Made by a program: the position numbers and the translations under genes. The notes under the pieces were generated by a model that was not told the origin of the DNA, did no database searches, and saw nothing but the letters and a program-made list of their open reading frames with translations. From positions 1,298,501 through 1,362,500 of the forward strand of contig CM062215.1 in assembly GCA_031216445.1 (NCBI GenBank): a DNA stretch of 64,000 nucleotides, read 5' to 3'. Every line of letters begins with the position of its first letter. Within the stretch, counting starts at the first letter, position 1. This DNA is from Lateolabrax maculatus. Lineage: Eukaryota > Chordata > Actinopteri > Acropomatiformes > Lateolabracidae. Shown piece by piece: positions 1 to 11,960 of the stretch.

Positions 1-3000
1 GGGTGAGGCCACACGCCCGGCAGCACAGGGGGAAGAGGAGGACGGGGAGCGGGGCGGAGGGAGAGCCGAGGCCCCCCAGCGTCTGGAGGTAACCAGAGTC
101 CTGGGACACTCTCAGGGTCAGGTCGGAGACGACTGCACGACGGAGAGAGAAAAGCATTTAAAAAGTGATTTCTTCTGTCTAATTCTCAAATTGTACTTTG
201 CATATTCTTTCATTTAACTCTGAAAAACATTAAAAACCTTCACCAAGACTAAGAACAGTCTTAAAAGTAAGTTTTTACAGATAATAAGAAACTTATCTCA
301 CATCTCGGGCTCAAACTTCCTCCTTTCACTTCTTCTTATACACTCATCTTTAAATATAAAAAATCCCTTTCTGGTTCTCCTTGCCTCTGATGGGTTGACT
401 TCCTTACTGACATCTAGTTCATTCATCACAGTTTATGTCACTGTTTCACTCACTTACTCTCCATAATTCTCGATACAGTAAAGATTAAATGTAAAACTGT
501 CCCTCCTAATGCAGGTGAGTTCATCAGAGGTTGGCTTCAGGCTGACAAGCGCTCAACCAGAGAGAACTCTTCTTCCTCATTTTTCATCTTTCAGTTTCAT
601 CTCCTTGGTTCCTCTTTTCTGCTCAGTGTTTCCAAAATTAAACTTCTGTAGACTAAAAAACTTAAGAATAAACCAAGAATCGACTGCATTTACTAGGATA
701 TTTGTATTCATTCTTCTGCATCATTTCATGGATATTGTTGTCATCCTTCTCTTTTCTGACCTTTAACATGATACAAAACAATGTTAATTCTCCATCACAA
801 GTGTTGACTGCAGGGAGATCCAACATTTGCATTTTGACGCCATAAATACGGGATTCAGTTGACAAACAGAGTCTAACTGCTGGTTTACCCCTTTAAAAAT
901 CTATAACTCAGGGCATGGAAACCAAATCACGTAAGCTCGACTGTCAAATCTTTAAATCTTTATAATCTTCCCAAATTTACCTGCAACCAGTAGGTACAAG
1001 ATTGTTAAAATAAAAGACCTCTAAATAATTAAAACGTGTGACGACTCTCGTCATCCATGGCTTCCGACAACCAGTGGAGATGTGAAGAATACCGGCTCAT
1101 AAAAGATCTTACTCCATCTAACCCTACTGTGGTTTTTACTCTGAGCCTGGGAAACAAGACATCAGTTAGCTCCGATTTACTGTTAATGAAGCAAAACTGC
1201 GAAACATTGTTTGGTTCCAGCTCCTCCAATGTGAGGATTTGCTGCTTTTACCTGTTTTGTATCACAGTAAACTGAACATTTTGGGGTTTTGGACTGTTGG
1301 TCAAACAAAATAAGATGTGAAAATGTCGCCTTAGCGCCTGAGAATCGACGAGCCCTAATTCCTTTGTTGGAAATCCGTTATCTCGCTTATGTTCTCCCTT
1401 TGATTCGAAATAAAAACTCTTTGAGTGAACCTGCAGGTTACCTTCTTCGGTTTCCGCCTTCGTCTTTTTCCTCCTCCCTCGTCTTTTCTCCTTCTCCCTC
1501 CTCTGCGGCCTTTCCTGCGCGTGCATGCGCTGATGCCTCCGCAGGTTGCCGAGGGAGCTGCAGGCGTAGGTGCACTGGTGGCAGCGGTACGGCTTCTCCC
1601 CGGTGTGGGTGCGGGCGTGGCGCTGCAGGTTGACGAGCTGGGCCGAGGCGTAGGGGCAGGCGGGGCAGCGGTACGGCTTGTGGCCGTCGTGGGTCCTCAT
1701 ATGGCGCTTCAGATGGTTGGAGTAGCGCGAGGTGAAGGCGCACAGCGAGCAGGAGTACAGCTTCGGAGGGATGTCGCCGGCTCTGCCCGGCTTACCTACA
1801 CTTCGCCTCTTCCTGTCGGAGCCGGATCGGTCGGCCGGGTTTGACACCTCGACCTGAGAGGAGACGACCGAGGCTTCATGATGGAGGCCTTCCTCGCAGG
1901 TCAGACAGTAAAGTTCCGCCCCCAGGTCCAGGCCCACACCTGCAACAGAATAAATCATATTTTATATGGAAACAGAAAACATGAAAGGCTCCAGACACAG
2001 AAAACTTGAAATCTTAGTGGAGATCCCAAAGTTATCGAAGATGAAAACATCAGAGAGAATAAAAAGTTATTTTATCCTTATAAAGAAAAAGCAAAAGTTA
2101 CCGAGGTCTAAGCCTGCGCCCAGAGGCATGTCTCCCAGAAGTTGACCGCATCCTTTACAAGAGAGGAAAGCTGGAAAGGAGTCAGTTGGTGCTGAAGGGT
2201 CGTCCTCAACGCTCAGAGAGAAGACCGTCATACCTGAAGAAGAACAGCAAACGTTTACACATGAAGATAAAAGGTGCAAATTCCCTATCTCATATTTTAT
2301 ATCACAAGAGACACCAAACCATGAAGAATTCAGGAAATTCTTCTTCTAATGAAACCTGTGACAAAACATATCGGTTGTATTTATACAGATAGGACACAAA
2401 AGAAAGCTTCTCTGTGGTATTATTGTCTTTAGATCTTGCCGCTCTTCTATTGTTCCAAAAATGGTGTGAGTTTGGGTGTGTGTGACCACTGTTATCTGAT
2501 AGTAGTAGTAGTAGTAATAGTAGTTTTATGTTCTTGGTAGTATTTCCTGTTTGTTTACCTCAAAATAAATATGCTAATCAGATCATGTTTCATGTCTCAA
2601 TGTATAACCGTCTCTGCAGCATTTAAAATATAAAATGATCCTCACTGTTAACCTGATTATACTTGCACCTTCTTGATATTCAATATTTATATTTGCCCTC
2701 TTTCCTATTTTGTACTGCAACTGCTGCACAACAACTTAATAAATAAAATAAATTAAGTTGTATTTTATTTTATTTTATCTTATTCTATAATCTGTCATTT
2801 GTGGCCAATTTTCACGTCTTTTACACCAAATTCTTCTGAATTCTAACCTAGAAGCAGTTTTCTTAAATTTGACTAAATAAATATATTAAAAATGTATTAA
2901 AAATATGGATGAAGTGAATAAATAACGAGTAATAAGCATTTCTGATGAGTGGATGTCTGGTCCACTTTCTGTATTTGCCTGAATGTAAGACAGCTCTTTT

Positions 3001-3072
3001 ATTAAAACACTAACAGAAGAGGTCTGACAGGAGCCTGGGAGCAAACTGTACTGTTTGTCCCTCTTGATTAGG

Positions 3073-3133
<61 letters not shown>

Positions 3134-3476
3134 TGTGTGTGTGTCACTGACCAGACTCTCGATCCAGCCCCATGATCTCCGAATCTCCAAACTCCAGCTC
3201 TCCGCTCAGCAGGAAGTCGCTCTCCAGAACCAGGCAGCCCGGCTCACACACCACTGCCCCGTCCTCCGACTCCACTGAGCACAAACATGTCTCATGATTA
3301 CGTGAACAAACACACTTCCACACTTTGCCAAAGCAGTTAATGGAAACAGCGAGTGGCCTGAAGCTCAACAGGAAGTTTCTGGCTCCTGTTTTTCATGATG
3401 AACAATAAAAACAAGACATTTACATTTCCACTTGAAAGCATTAAATGGTTATTTAATATACATATACACACATATT

Positions 3477-3528
<52 letters not shown>

Positions 3529-5399
3529 TAGAGAGAGACAGAGAGAGAGAGACAGAGAGAGAACTGGAATCGTGTAGAAGCTGGTTTGAGGCTGTAATGA
3601 AGTAACAGTAAACAGGACAGAAGGCAGAGTGATAATCAAGATTTGTGCTCAGGAAAAGTAAAAGAAGAAGATGAAGAAGAGTAAAGGAGGAAGCGAGGGA
3701 GTAAACTGCGGAAAAGACAGAAGCAAAGGAAATCAGTGAGGCTGAGATAAGTGCAGAGGAGGAAGAGTTGGGGGGCGAGGAATGAGGCTGAATCAGGAAA
3801 AGGAAGAGGAGTGATGAAGGGATGAGAAACAGCACTGATGATCCATGAAGTTTCCATAATGATTATATTTTCAAGCATGAAAACTGAATGAAAGAAAACT
3901 AATTGGCAACTGTTTTGATAATTTATTAATCGTTCACATCAGAAACGTTCCCTGGTTCCTGCTTCTTAGCCAGGAGGATTTGCTGCTTCTCTTATTATAG
4001 TAAACTGAATGTGTTTGGGTTTTGGACTGTTGGTGGGACAAAACAAGCACTTTGCCGTTAAATATGACAGACATTTACAATCTTTCACATTTTATAGACG
4101 AAACCATCAAGAAAACAACCAGCAGATTAATCGATAATTAAAACAATTGTTGGCTGCTTTTTAGTCCAAAGCAGAAGAAGAAAACTGTAATCAGCTTAAG
4201 CAATGCTGCTCTAATGGCTGAAGAACCTCAACAAAAAAATAAAAAAGACGTCAAGGAGCCCAACTACACCAATCATGTTCACATGCACAAGTAGCAAAAA
4301 CATTTTCTCAGTGTGCTTCAAATAAAGTGATTGTGGGCTGGTTGGATCCATCAATCTTGCACGCTTTGTGCAGCGATTGGTCCGGTGTGCAGAGGTGTGA
4401 AAGTAGGCTGGGTTTGAACTTCTCTCTCAACCTGTTCTTCACTCACTTTCTATTTGTACAAACTCCTGCTACCTGGTTATTTGTGTGTGTGAATTTTACA
4501 AACAGTCATGTGTTAAACATGGTGAAGAAACGTGATGTTAGTTTCATTTGTAGTCAGACTTTGAATAAAACTACTTTGAATACAAGGATGTAACGACCTT
4601 TCTGTTGATCCTTTCCCTGTCTGATGTCTTTGTCGTGCACAGGCTCACATGTAAGCTGTCATATAGAAGAAGAAGAAACTGGGGTTCTTCAGGAGAAAAC
4701 TATTTCTTATTTCTATCCTGGTGAAAGCTGGCTGACAGCTGGCTAGATAAGTGTAGACACACAGGTGATTTATGGGAAGGGTGGCGCTGAAAAAAAAATT
4801 AAAGACAAGGAAAATTCCCAGAGCAGCAGTTATAAGATAAAACAGATATAAGTGTGTGAAGGCACATGTAAAAAGGAAGGGAATGAAAGAGAAGTCAAAC
4901 AGGAAGCAATGAAAGAAAGAAAAAGATGAATGACGGGAAGAAGAGGAGGGGGTGCGAGGAGGTCGGGCCTGCGAAGAGGAAGTGGAGACAGGAAGCAGAG
5001 AGGAGGAAGAGAGGAAGTGGAGCGTCCAGCTGAGCCAGAACATTCAGGATGAGATAACACACACAAACACGTCTACTTAAAGGACAACATGTCTCCTGCA
5101 GTCTTCCTCTCTCATAGACAATAAGGAAGGGACTGCAGTGTCAACATGTTACAGCAGTTAGGCAACCTCAGATATGGCTGTTTCCTGGGCAAACCTTTAG
5201 TTTTAGTTCAAAAACCAGCACTAAACTTAAAGAAAATGTATATTAAAGTGGACAAAGAGGAACAAACAGCTGCTTCTTTAAAGTTTGACAGTGACTGAAG
5301 GGTTGTAGAGCAGCTCGTGAGACACCAGATAACAGCTGGAAGACAACAGTCAAACTCACGTTTCACCGGCTGGGGGTTGGACTGTTTTCTCCGCGGCAT
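1..5399 (-). CDS. znf513: C2H2 zinc-finger transcription factor, ZNF513-like (3' part off the window)
   Basis: Nuclear C2H2 zinc-finger DNA-binding protein; human ZNF513 is a retina-expressed regulator. Spliced model, minus strand: 5399-5360, 3274-3152, 2233-2102, 1939-1442, 132-1 (continues left). All junctions are GT-AG and every intron is phase 1. The start ATG at 5399 gives MPRRKQSNPQPVK, the recognisable N-terminus of this family. Exon 2 carries an acidic stretch with LVLESDFLLSGELEF, matching ZNF513. Exon 4 holds three fingers in tandem (YSCSLCAFTSRYSNHLKRHMRTH, CPACPYASAQLVNLQRHARTH and CHQCTYACSSLGNLRRHQRMH, each described by its C2H2 spacing), followed by a basic RREKEKRRGRRKK tail. 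Exon 5 begins VSDLTLRV and reaches LLFPLCCRACG, matching the linker before the second finger cluster; about five more fingers should lie beyond base 1. Intron 1 (3275-5359) contains a (CTAT)n tract and two purine-rich stretches; intron 4 (133-1441) contains a degenerate dispersed repeat near 1195-1345. Confidence 0.85.
3074..3144 (+). repeat. (GT)n microsatellite next to the znf513 exon 2 donor
   Basis: About 70 bases of GT with one TT interruption. On the znf513 sense strand it reads (CA)n and starts six bases after the exon 2 splice donor (GTCAGTGACACAC). Confidence 0.95.
3479..3529 (+). repeat. (CTAT)n tetranucleotide microsatellite
   Basis: About 13 uninterrupted CTAT units inside znf513 intron 1, followed at once by a GAGA-rich tract to about 3560. 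Confidence 0.95.
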
Positions 5400-6060
5400 C
5401 TTCGCCTCCTTTCGTCCCAGATCCTGCTCCGGTTGTGGGGGCTCGAGTCCGTCCGTCCGTCCGTCAGCCAGCCAGGCAGCAGGCTAACTGCATGTCATCA
5501 TCATCACCTCCTTCCTCTTCCTCTTCCTCCAACGGACAGCGACAGCAGCGGACTCATCGCCACCAGCTACTGCCTGGAAACGGAGGGAGTGTGCACCGAT
5601 TAAAAACAGCCAAACCCTGCTTTAAATCAAATACAACTCAAGCTACACTTCATTTCCAGCTGTAACGTGACACTAAATAACACTCAGCGCGCATCCGCCA
5701 CTTTAAAGTTAACACCGTGAGTCATTCTTTGTTATTCTTCCGCAGTAAATAGACGACGCCATCTTGTTAGCCACCTAGCCGGCTAGTCAACTTCAGCATT
5801 TAAAATAAAGCCGTTTTCACCACAAACGTCGATTAAAATCCACATTTGTAGGCGTCACCTCGCCGATTAACATACCTGTGAAAAAGTCCCCCAGAATACC
5901 GCCGTCGCCAAGTGTTTGCGAAGTGTCTTTGGTCGCCAAACGGACTCCGCTGCTGACGGAGGTACGCCGGGTCCGGGCTCCGGGTGACGTCAGTGACAGG
6001 AGCAGAGCATTGTGGGACTTGTGGTCCTTACAGTGTCTTACCAACTACAATGCATGGGCA
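5400..6060 (-). promoter_or_regulatory. znf513 5' UTR and CpG-containing promoter with CRE and ZNF143-like motifs
   Basis: This is the 5' flank of the MPRRKQS start codon. It is richer in GC and CpG than the surrounding sequence. A perfect CRE palindrome (TGACGTCA) lies at 5985-5992. A ZNF143/Staf-like motif lies at 6006-6025; on the minus strand it reads ACCACAAGTCCCACAATGCT, close to the ACTACAATTCCCAGCATGC consensus. A partial second match on the plus strand is at 6044-6059 (ACTACAATGCATGGGC). A plausible minus-strand donor (TTCACAG/GTATGTT) near 5876 suggests a noncoding first exon to its right. The exact transcription start cannot be read from sequence alone. Confidence 0.55.
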
Positions 6061-6996
6061 TAGAAGCAATTAGCCTGCTTCAGGAGGGAATATTAAATAT
6101 AATATAATATATACACCTGCCTACCACGGTATTATCTTTTATTTTTTATTTTAATTTTATTTTTATTCCTATTTTTTAAATTCTGCACTATTTTATGTCT
6201 TATGTGTTAGATTCAAATTTTTACTTGTGTTGTGTATCAGCAATAAAGAACTTTAAAATAGAATAAAAAAGGTTTGTAGTCCTTGAGTTTCTAACCAGGA
6301 AATAATGTTTTTGTTTTTTTTTCACATTATTCATTACCACATTAAATGTTATATAGTATAAAATAATAGGCTTCTATAACATAAAATAAAAGTTTTTAAA
6401 AAAGCATCACTATTATACAATAATATAAAGATCTGATATGTTTAAATAATAGAAAGATCATAGAATTACAGCAAGAAACTGCACAAAATGTCAATACTGT
6501 GCCAGCACTTCAAAAAGAGTTTGATGAATTATTATTAGTTAATTATCTGACCCTTTGTTTAGCTGCTTTGCTCCGGTACAAATTGAAATAAAACAAGATA
6601 AGTAATGCACATGCTTAATAAAGTTGCATTTAATGAAATAACCACAAACTAACATAAAATTATTCCAGCATTTGAGTACAAGGCAGGGGGTTCAGGGGGC
6701 TAATTTTTCACCCTGGTGCCCACTAGCACGTTAATCCGGCCATGGTTGCAGACAGACGTAAACTCAAAATGTTAGAAACCTCTGCATTAGATTGTGTATC
6801 GCTCAGGTTGAGGTGACCACTAGAAAACAAGGTGAGATTAGTACGCAGCCGTGGAGAGGAGGGTCGGTTCTGGTGTGGCGCACCACAGGACTCGGTCCTG
6901 GGTCCACTACTTCTCTCTATATTCTAGCGCCAGGGGTCATCATCCGCAAGCACAGGAGCAACAGAACCGAAGCCTCTGAGAATATTCAGGGCTCGA
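6061..6996. other. AT-rich spacer holding the ermin-like 3' UTR
   Basis: No coding frame is supported here. The sequence is AT-rich and lies between the znf513 promoter and the stop codon of the ermin-like gene. On the minus strand there is an ATTAAA at 6634-6629 that could serve as that gene's poly(A) signal. The open frame at 6792-7112 (+) is antisense overlap and was not called. Confidence 0.4.
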
Positions 6997-9910
6997 TCAC
7001 GAGTTTATCATGGACTCAAACTCATCGATCCTCTGTCTGGTGTTTCCTCTCTGGATCTTCCTGTAGGACACAGTTTTGTACTTCGATGATCGACTGCTGC
7101 CGTTCTTCTTGACGTCCGCCTCACCATTCATGTTGAGAGAGTTTTGACCTCCTTCTTCTTTGTCTCCTTTGTCCTCCTTCTCGTCCATCACAGGGTTTCC
7201 TGGGTCCTGGGTTGGACTGAGCTCTCTTTGAGGGCTGAGCGAGGACTCGGCAGTGGCGTCCATTAACATCACGTTCTCCTCCGACCTGCAACCGGATGCC
7301 AAATCTGGAAGTGGAAATATTATCTGTGACTTTTTGTTCAATTAAAATACTTTTTAAAGGTTAAAGCATGTTATTTCATTGGTTCTTTCATTATCATTTT
7401 CTTTGGGCAGTTGAATGAGTCATCTCTGTGGAATTTTAATTAGATTTTAATGAATGAATTAACTCTCTGGCCTGAATCTCCACTGTGAGTAATTGTGTTT
7501 ACAGCCAATCACAGCTGCGGTTATGTAAGACCCTGTCTGCACTGCAAACTCTAAAACAAAGTTCCTGCTAGATATTTAAACACTTACAGCAACAAATAAC
7601 TATCTGACTAATCTGCCTTATTGTATTGTCTTTTATACAAATCACTTCATTTGGGTTCAATTTGTACTTTTCAACTGAAGAAAAGCTTTCTTTTTCATTT
7701 ATTATTTTACATTGGAACATCTAGTGAACATATTGTGCAAACTATTAAGTACATATTTCTATGTTGAAGCAACTTAAAGGTAAAACCCGTAAGATTTTCA
7801 TAAATCAAATCCTATTTTTATTATACTGTTTATGTCTGTTTTTTTTAACAGTAGCCATTCAGTTCTGTAATTTCTTCTCTCTGTGGTAGTTCTCATTGTT
7901 AGTGGTGGAGTCTGCCATTCCCCCGCTGATAAAACAATGTTTGTCACAGAAGTGAGCCCTCCTGCCTCTACAAAGGAGCTCTGTGTTGTGTGGAAACCAC
8001 TCATGGGTTCAGATCGAGGTTGCTCACGACGTGATGTAAAAAGGCCTATTTTTGGTTTGGTTCGGCTGCTCTGTAAATATACACGGCTGCTCTTTTTCTT
8101 ATGATTAAAACACATTTCTTCCAGCAGCAGTAACCACAGGCGTCGCCACATTAACCAGAACTGGAGGGGAATCATAACTTGAGTGTTTTTAAATACGCTG
8201 GCAGTAATGGGAAAGAGTTTAATGGTGGTTACCTGTCTGTAGCTCAGGTGAGAAATCTTTGATGTCGTCAGCTGCTTCTTCTTCTGTTTCATCTCGATGT
8301 CCTGGAGCAGGAAATGATGTCAGCGACGGTGTTTCAAACCGCTCCTCCAAACTGTGAATTTCCACGTCTGTGGGACTCAGACGAGCATCCACAGAAGGCA
8401 GGTTGGTGTCTGTCAGAGAAGCAGTTTGAGTTTGGGTGGAAGCTCTCTGCGCCTCTTTGTCGCTGCCCGGTGATGTGGGAGAAATGTCCCCGTTGTGGTT
8501 TTTGGCAGCGCCTGAGCCTTCCTCTTCTGCTGTGGAGACCCGGGGAGCTTCGTTTCCTGTTTCTGCCGTTTCAGCAGCGTCACAGTCTTGTGGAGGTGAT
8601 GAAGGTGGTGGTTTCTGAGAAGCTGATTGATGGAGCTGGTTTGGTGGCTCTTCATGTCCTTTTATCTCTGTTACCCTGTCTTGTTCTTTTCTTTCTTCGT
8701 CAACCTCTTCTTCCTCATTCTCTTCTTCTCCTAGGCCATCTTCTCTCTCTTCCTTCATAACCTCCTTTTCTTCTTCTTCCTCTTGAGACTTCATCTCTTT
8801 CTCTCCATATTTTGCTTCCTCCTCGTACTCCCTCACTAACTGCTTTTCTTCTTCTTCTTCTTCTTCTTCTTCTTCTTCTTCTTCTACATCTTCTTCCACT
8901 GCCTCCCTGTCTTGTTCTTTTCTTTCTTCCTGTAACTCTTCTTCCTCCTTTTCTTTCTCTGCTCCATCCTCCCCACTTCCCTCTTTTATAAGCTCCTTAT
9001 CTTCTTTTCCCACTACGTCTTTTTCCTTGTTTTTTAGTTCTTTATTCTCCACCTTTTCTTCATCCTGTCTTTCTGTCTGTTTCTGTGCTCCAACTTTGTT
9101 CGTAACCTCCTCATCATCCTCTTTTAAACTGCCTACATCTTCGTCTGCCTCCTCCCTTTCATCTTCGTCCTCAGTCTTGTCCGCCTCCCTTCTTTCTTTC
9201 TCTTGCTCTCTTTGAGTCTTTGCTCCACCCTTTTCGTTTTCTATCTTTGCCTCTACTTGCTCTGCCTCTCTTCTTACCATCTCTTGCTCTTGCTTCTCTA
9301 CATTTTCCTCCCCTTTCTCGTCCTCTAACTCCTTCCCATTCTCCGTCATTTCTGCCTTTTTGTCTTCCTCTTCTTCCTCCTGTTTTTCAATCTTTCTTTC
9401 TTCCTCTACCTCTTTTTGTTCCCCCACTTCTTCCTCCGTGTTCTCGCCTTCAGTCTCTTCCTCCTGTTCTTCCTGCTTTTTTCTCTCCTTTTCAACATTT
9501 CCATCATCGTCTCCTTCTTTCTCCACTTCTTCTTCTTTTTCTCCTCCTTGCAAATCCTCGTCCTTATCCTCTTTTTCCTCTTCCTCTCCTTCTTCGCTCT
9601 GTTCTCTTTCTTTCTTTCCCACCTGCTCATCTTTGTCTTCCTCCATTATCACTTTGTCTCTTGGCATTTCTTCATCTTCTTCCTTTTTATCGCCTGCTTC
9701 TTGTAAACTTTGCCCCTCACCTGTTGCAGTTCCTTCAGTGTTGTCGGGTCCGTCGTCTCTTTTGACTTCAGACAATATGGGCTCCATCGTGTCCTCTAAA
9801 GACAGAATATCTCCAAACAGCCCGACCGCCTGAATTACCCGAGACACTATAGAATTTTCCTCCAGGTCCAGACTGTCCAACATGTCTGCGGCCGTCCACC
9901 AGCTCGCCAT
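6997..9910 (-). CDS. Glutamate-rich protein with ERM-type actin-binding C-terminus (ermin-like)
   Basis: Two coding exons, 9910-8233 and 7304-6997, joined in phase 1 by GT-AG, giving 661 aa. I start at ATG 9910 (MASWWTAADMLDSLD): it has A at -3 and G at +4, and there is no upstream in-frame ATG nearby (only a GTG). Residues about 1-45 are an ordinary, partly hydrophobic segment (ENSIVSRVIQAVGLFGDILS). A very long Glu/Lys-rich region follows (roughly residues 60-430), likely disordered or a single charged helix, then a Ser/Pro/Thr-rich part. The last residues contain KIQRGNTRQRIDEFESM, the F-actin-binding motif shared by ezrin/radixin/moesin tails and by ermin, preceded by KYKTVSYR as in ermin. 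Mammalian ermin is an oligodendrocyte cytoskeletal protein of about 280 aa, so this protein is more than twice as long and its N-terminus does not match what I remember. Orthology to ERMN is therefore only an inference; the actin-binding tail is firm. Confidence 0.7.
8846..8885 (+). repeat. (TTC)n microsatellite inside coding sequence (poly-Glu)
   Basis: About 13 TTC units, read as GAA on the minus strand, encode an uninterrupted glutamate run in the ermin-like protein. Confidence 0.9.
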
Positions 9911-11960
9911 GATGCAGCACACAAGAGAAAACTGCTCTCTAGCTGCTCAGGTTGAGGAATGTGTTGAAGAACAGTTTGTCCCACCCAGGTTCAAACCACT
10001 CGTCCATGTTATGAAAGCGTTCACACTCACTCAGAAAGGATTTAATCAGGGCTGATTGGCAGAAACGCAGCACACGTCATTTCTCAATCCACAGTCTGAT
10101 GACTTGAAGGCCACGTTTTCAGCCTCGGGTTTGTAATACTTTAATCTTTCAGGTGTGATCTCTCTTTCTTTTACTGGACCCCTCCACCCAGATTCTTACT
10201 TCATTTAAAATAACCACCATGTGTGGCCTACATTTTTACTCATAGTGATGGAAGAAGTACTCATCATTACTTCATACTCATACAGAAGTCCTGCATTTTA
10301 ATTTATACTTTAAAAGATATCAGCAAAATGTAAGTATCAAAGGGTTAGTACTTAAAGTACTCATAATGCAAAGTGTTAAAGTGTTTGTTCCTTGCTTTTC
10401 AATTAGTATTTGTAATTAATTTTATAGATACATTATGCATACATGTACTGTATATAAATAAATAATTTCTTCCTCTCCTCCCTATTCCTTTTTTTCCTGA
10501 GTTAGTGTCTGATGTGGCAGAACAGCTTGAAGATCAACATTCCCACTGTGGTTTATCCGACTGTGGTATGTAAAGCTTCACAATAAGCTGTAATGACTGT
10601 TAAAGTCTCACATGTGCTGACATTATGTCACCATTTCCCATCCTCACTGCGGTACACATCTACAGTCTTGTCAAAAGATTGGGATTTTTTTTAGGGAAAT
10701 ACCATAAATAGTTATAGAAAAGTTCACAAAATCCTTATATTACTTAATATAGTGAAGTGACTGATGAAGTGTTGTTTCCTCAGCAGTCAATATTTATCCT
10801 TATATTTCTGAAGATATCTCTCACATTTTCAAATCGCCACATCAAAAGCACTATCCCCCATGTCCACTAGATGGTGGTATAACTTTTATTAGACTTTATT
10901 ACTTTCGTGCAGAGTATTGAGCTGCAGCATCACAGACCACAGGTTTCCAAAAAAATGTAAATATACTTCAAGTCTTTTACAACCATCTAACCAGAATTAG
11001 CAGAATTAGTAGTCATTTTCCAGGAAATGCTCCTCTTGGCTTGTTATATAAGTCATAAATTCTTTATGATGACAAATAAAAAACACTCTGCCCTACAGAA
11101 TCATGTAGAAATATCATAGTTTATAAAAAAGGAAAAAAACCACAGGTACAGTGAAAAATACTGTATGAAGAACCATGGTTTGATCAAATGTGAGGCAGAA
11201 AACAAGAAAAGATCAATTAAAATGTCTCTTTAAACAACATTTCCTCTCATCTCCCTCTTATTCCTATGATTTTATATTGACATAATTCTAAATTGTTATC
11301 TAATTTAATATAATAATAATAATAATAAAAATGTAATATTAATGAAATAAAGACATTAATCACCTATAAAGATATTTTACTTTTGGAGCAGGTGCAGCGT
11401 TGAGTTTGTCTGGTTTTGTACATGGTGATTTAGTTTTAAGGTGTCTAAATGTAATTGTGATTTGTTGATTTTGAATTTGAAGTGAATCCTAATATATGAA
11501 ATAAAAAACCTACGAGTCATCATTCATCATAACATTTATTGCAATAATAAAATAATGTTACAGAACAAATGGGATTTGATTTTCACATCATCTTTTATGA
11601 AAGTATTTACTAAATGTGTTTTACATTCAACGATGGTGGAACCAAAACGTGATGAGAAGGAGAAAGTGCTTATTTTCCTTACTGATAAAGTCGTCTACAA
11701 TTCAAAAACAGTGATTTCTACTTTTACAAAATGGCTGGCAGCACATTTATTACAGTGTTTCTTGAACAATAGTGCAATACAAGTCGTTAATCCACCTCAC
11801 AACACTTGTTTCCAATAGATTTTATGCGTCTTGCAAGATCAGCCTCAGATAAAATTTAATTTTTTAACCTTTTTGGAGACAAATTCCAGTCCACAATGAC
11901 TTATAAAGAGCTATTTTTGAACTCTTATTTTGTAAACCCTCCCTGCATCAGTAGTTCCCT
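9911..11960. other. Intergenic: ermin-like promoter side and styxl2 3' UTR
   Basis: No supported gene. The right end should be the styxl2 3' UTR; minus-strand AATAAA signals occur at 11540-11535 and near 11750. The left end is the 5' flank of the ermin-like gene and has no recognisable TATA box or CpG island. The rest is AT-rich, unremarkable sequence. Confidence 0.5.
11535..11540 (-). terminator. Candidate poly(A) signal of styxl2
   Basis: AATAAA on the minus strand, about 420 bases past the styxl2 stop codon. A second AATAAA lies nearer the stop (about 11750), so either may be used. Confidence 0.35.

Noticed and set aside
3074..3144. Tandem arrays as CRISPR or centromeric repeats
   Set aside because: Simple dinucleotide microsatellites in a vertebrate genome; no spacer structure.
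9027..9833. Long Ser/Leu-rich open frames on the plus strand
   Set aside because: They are the antisense of the Glu-rich ermin-like exon; GAA/GAG repeats leave the opposite strand open.
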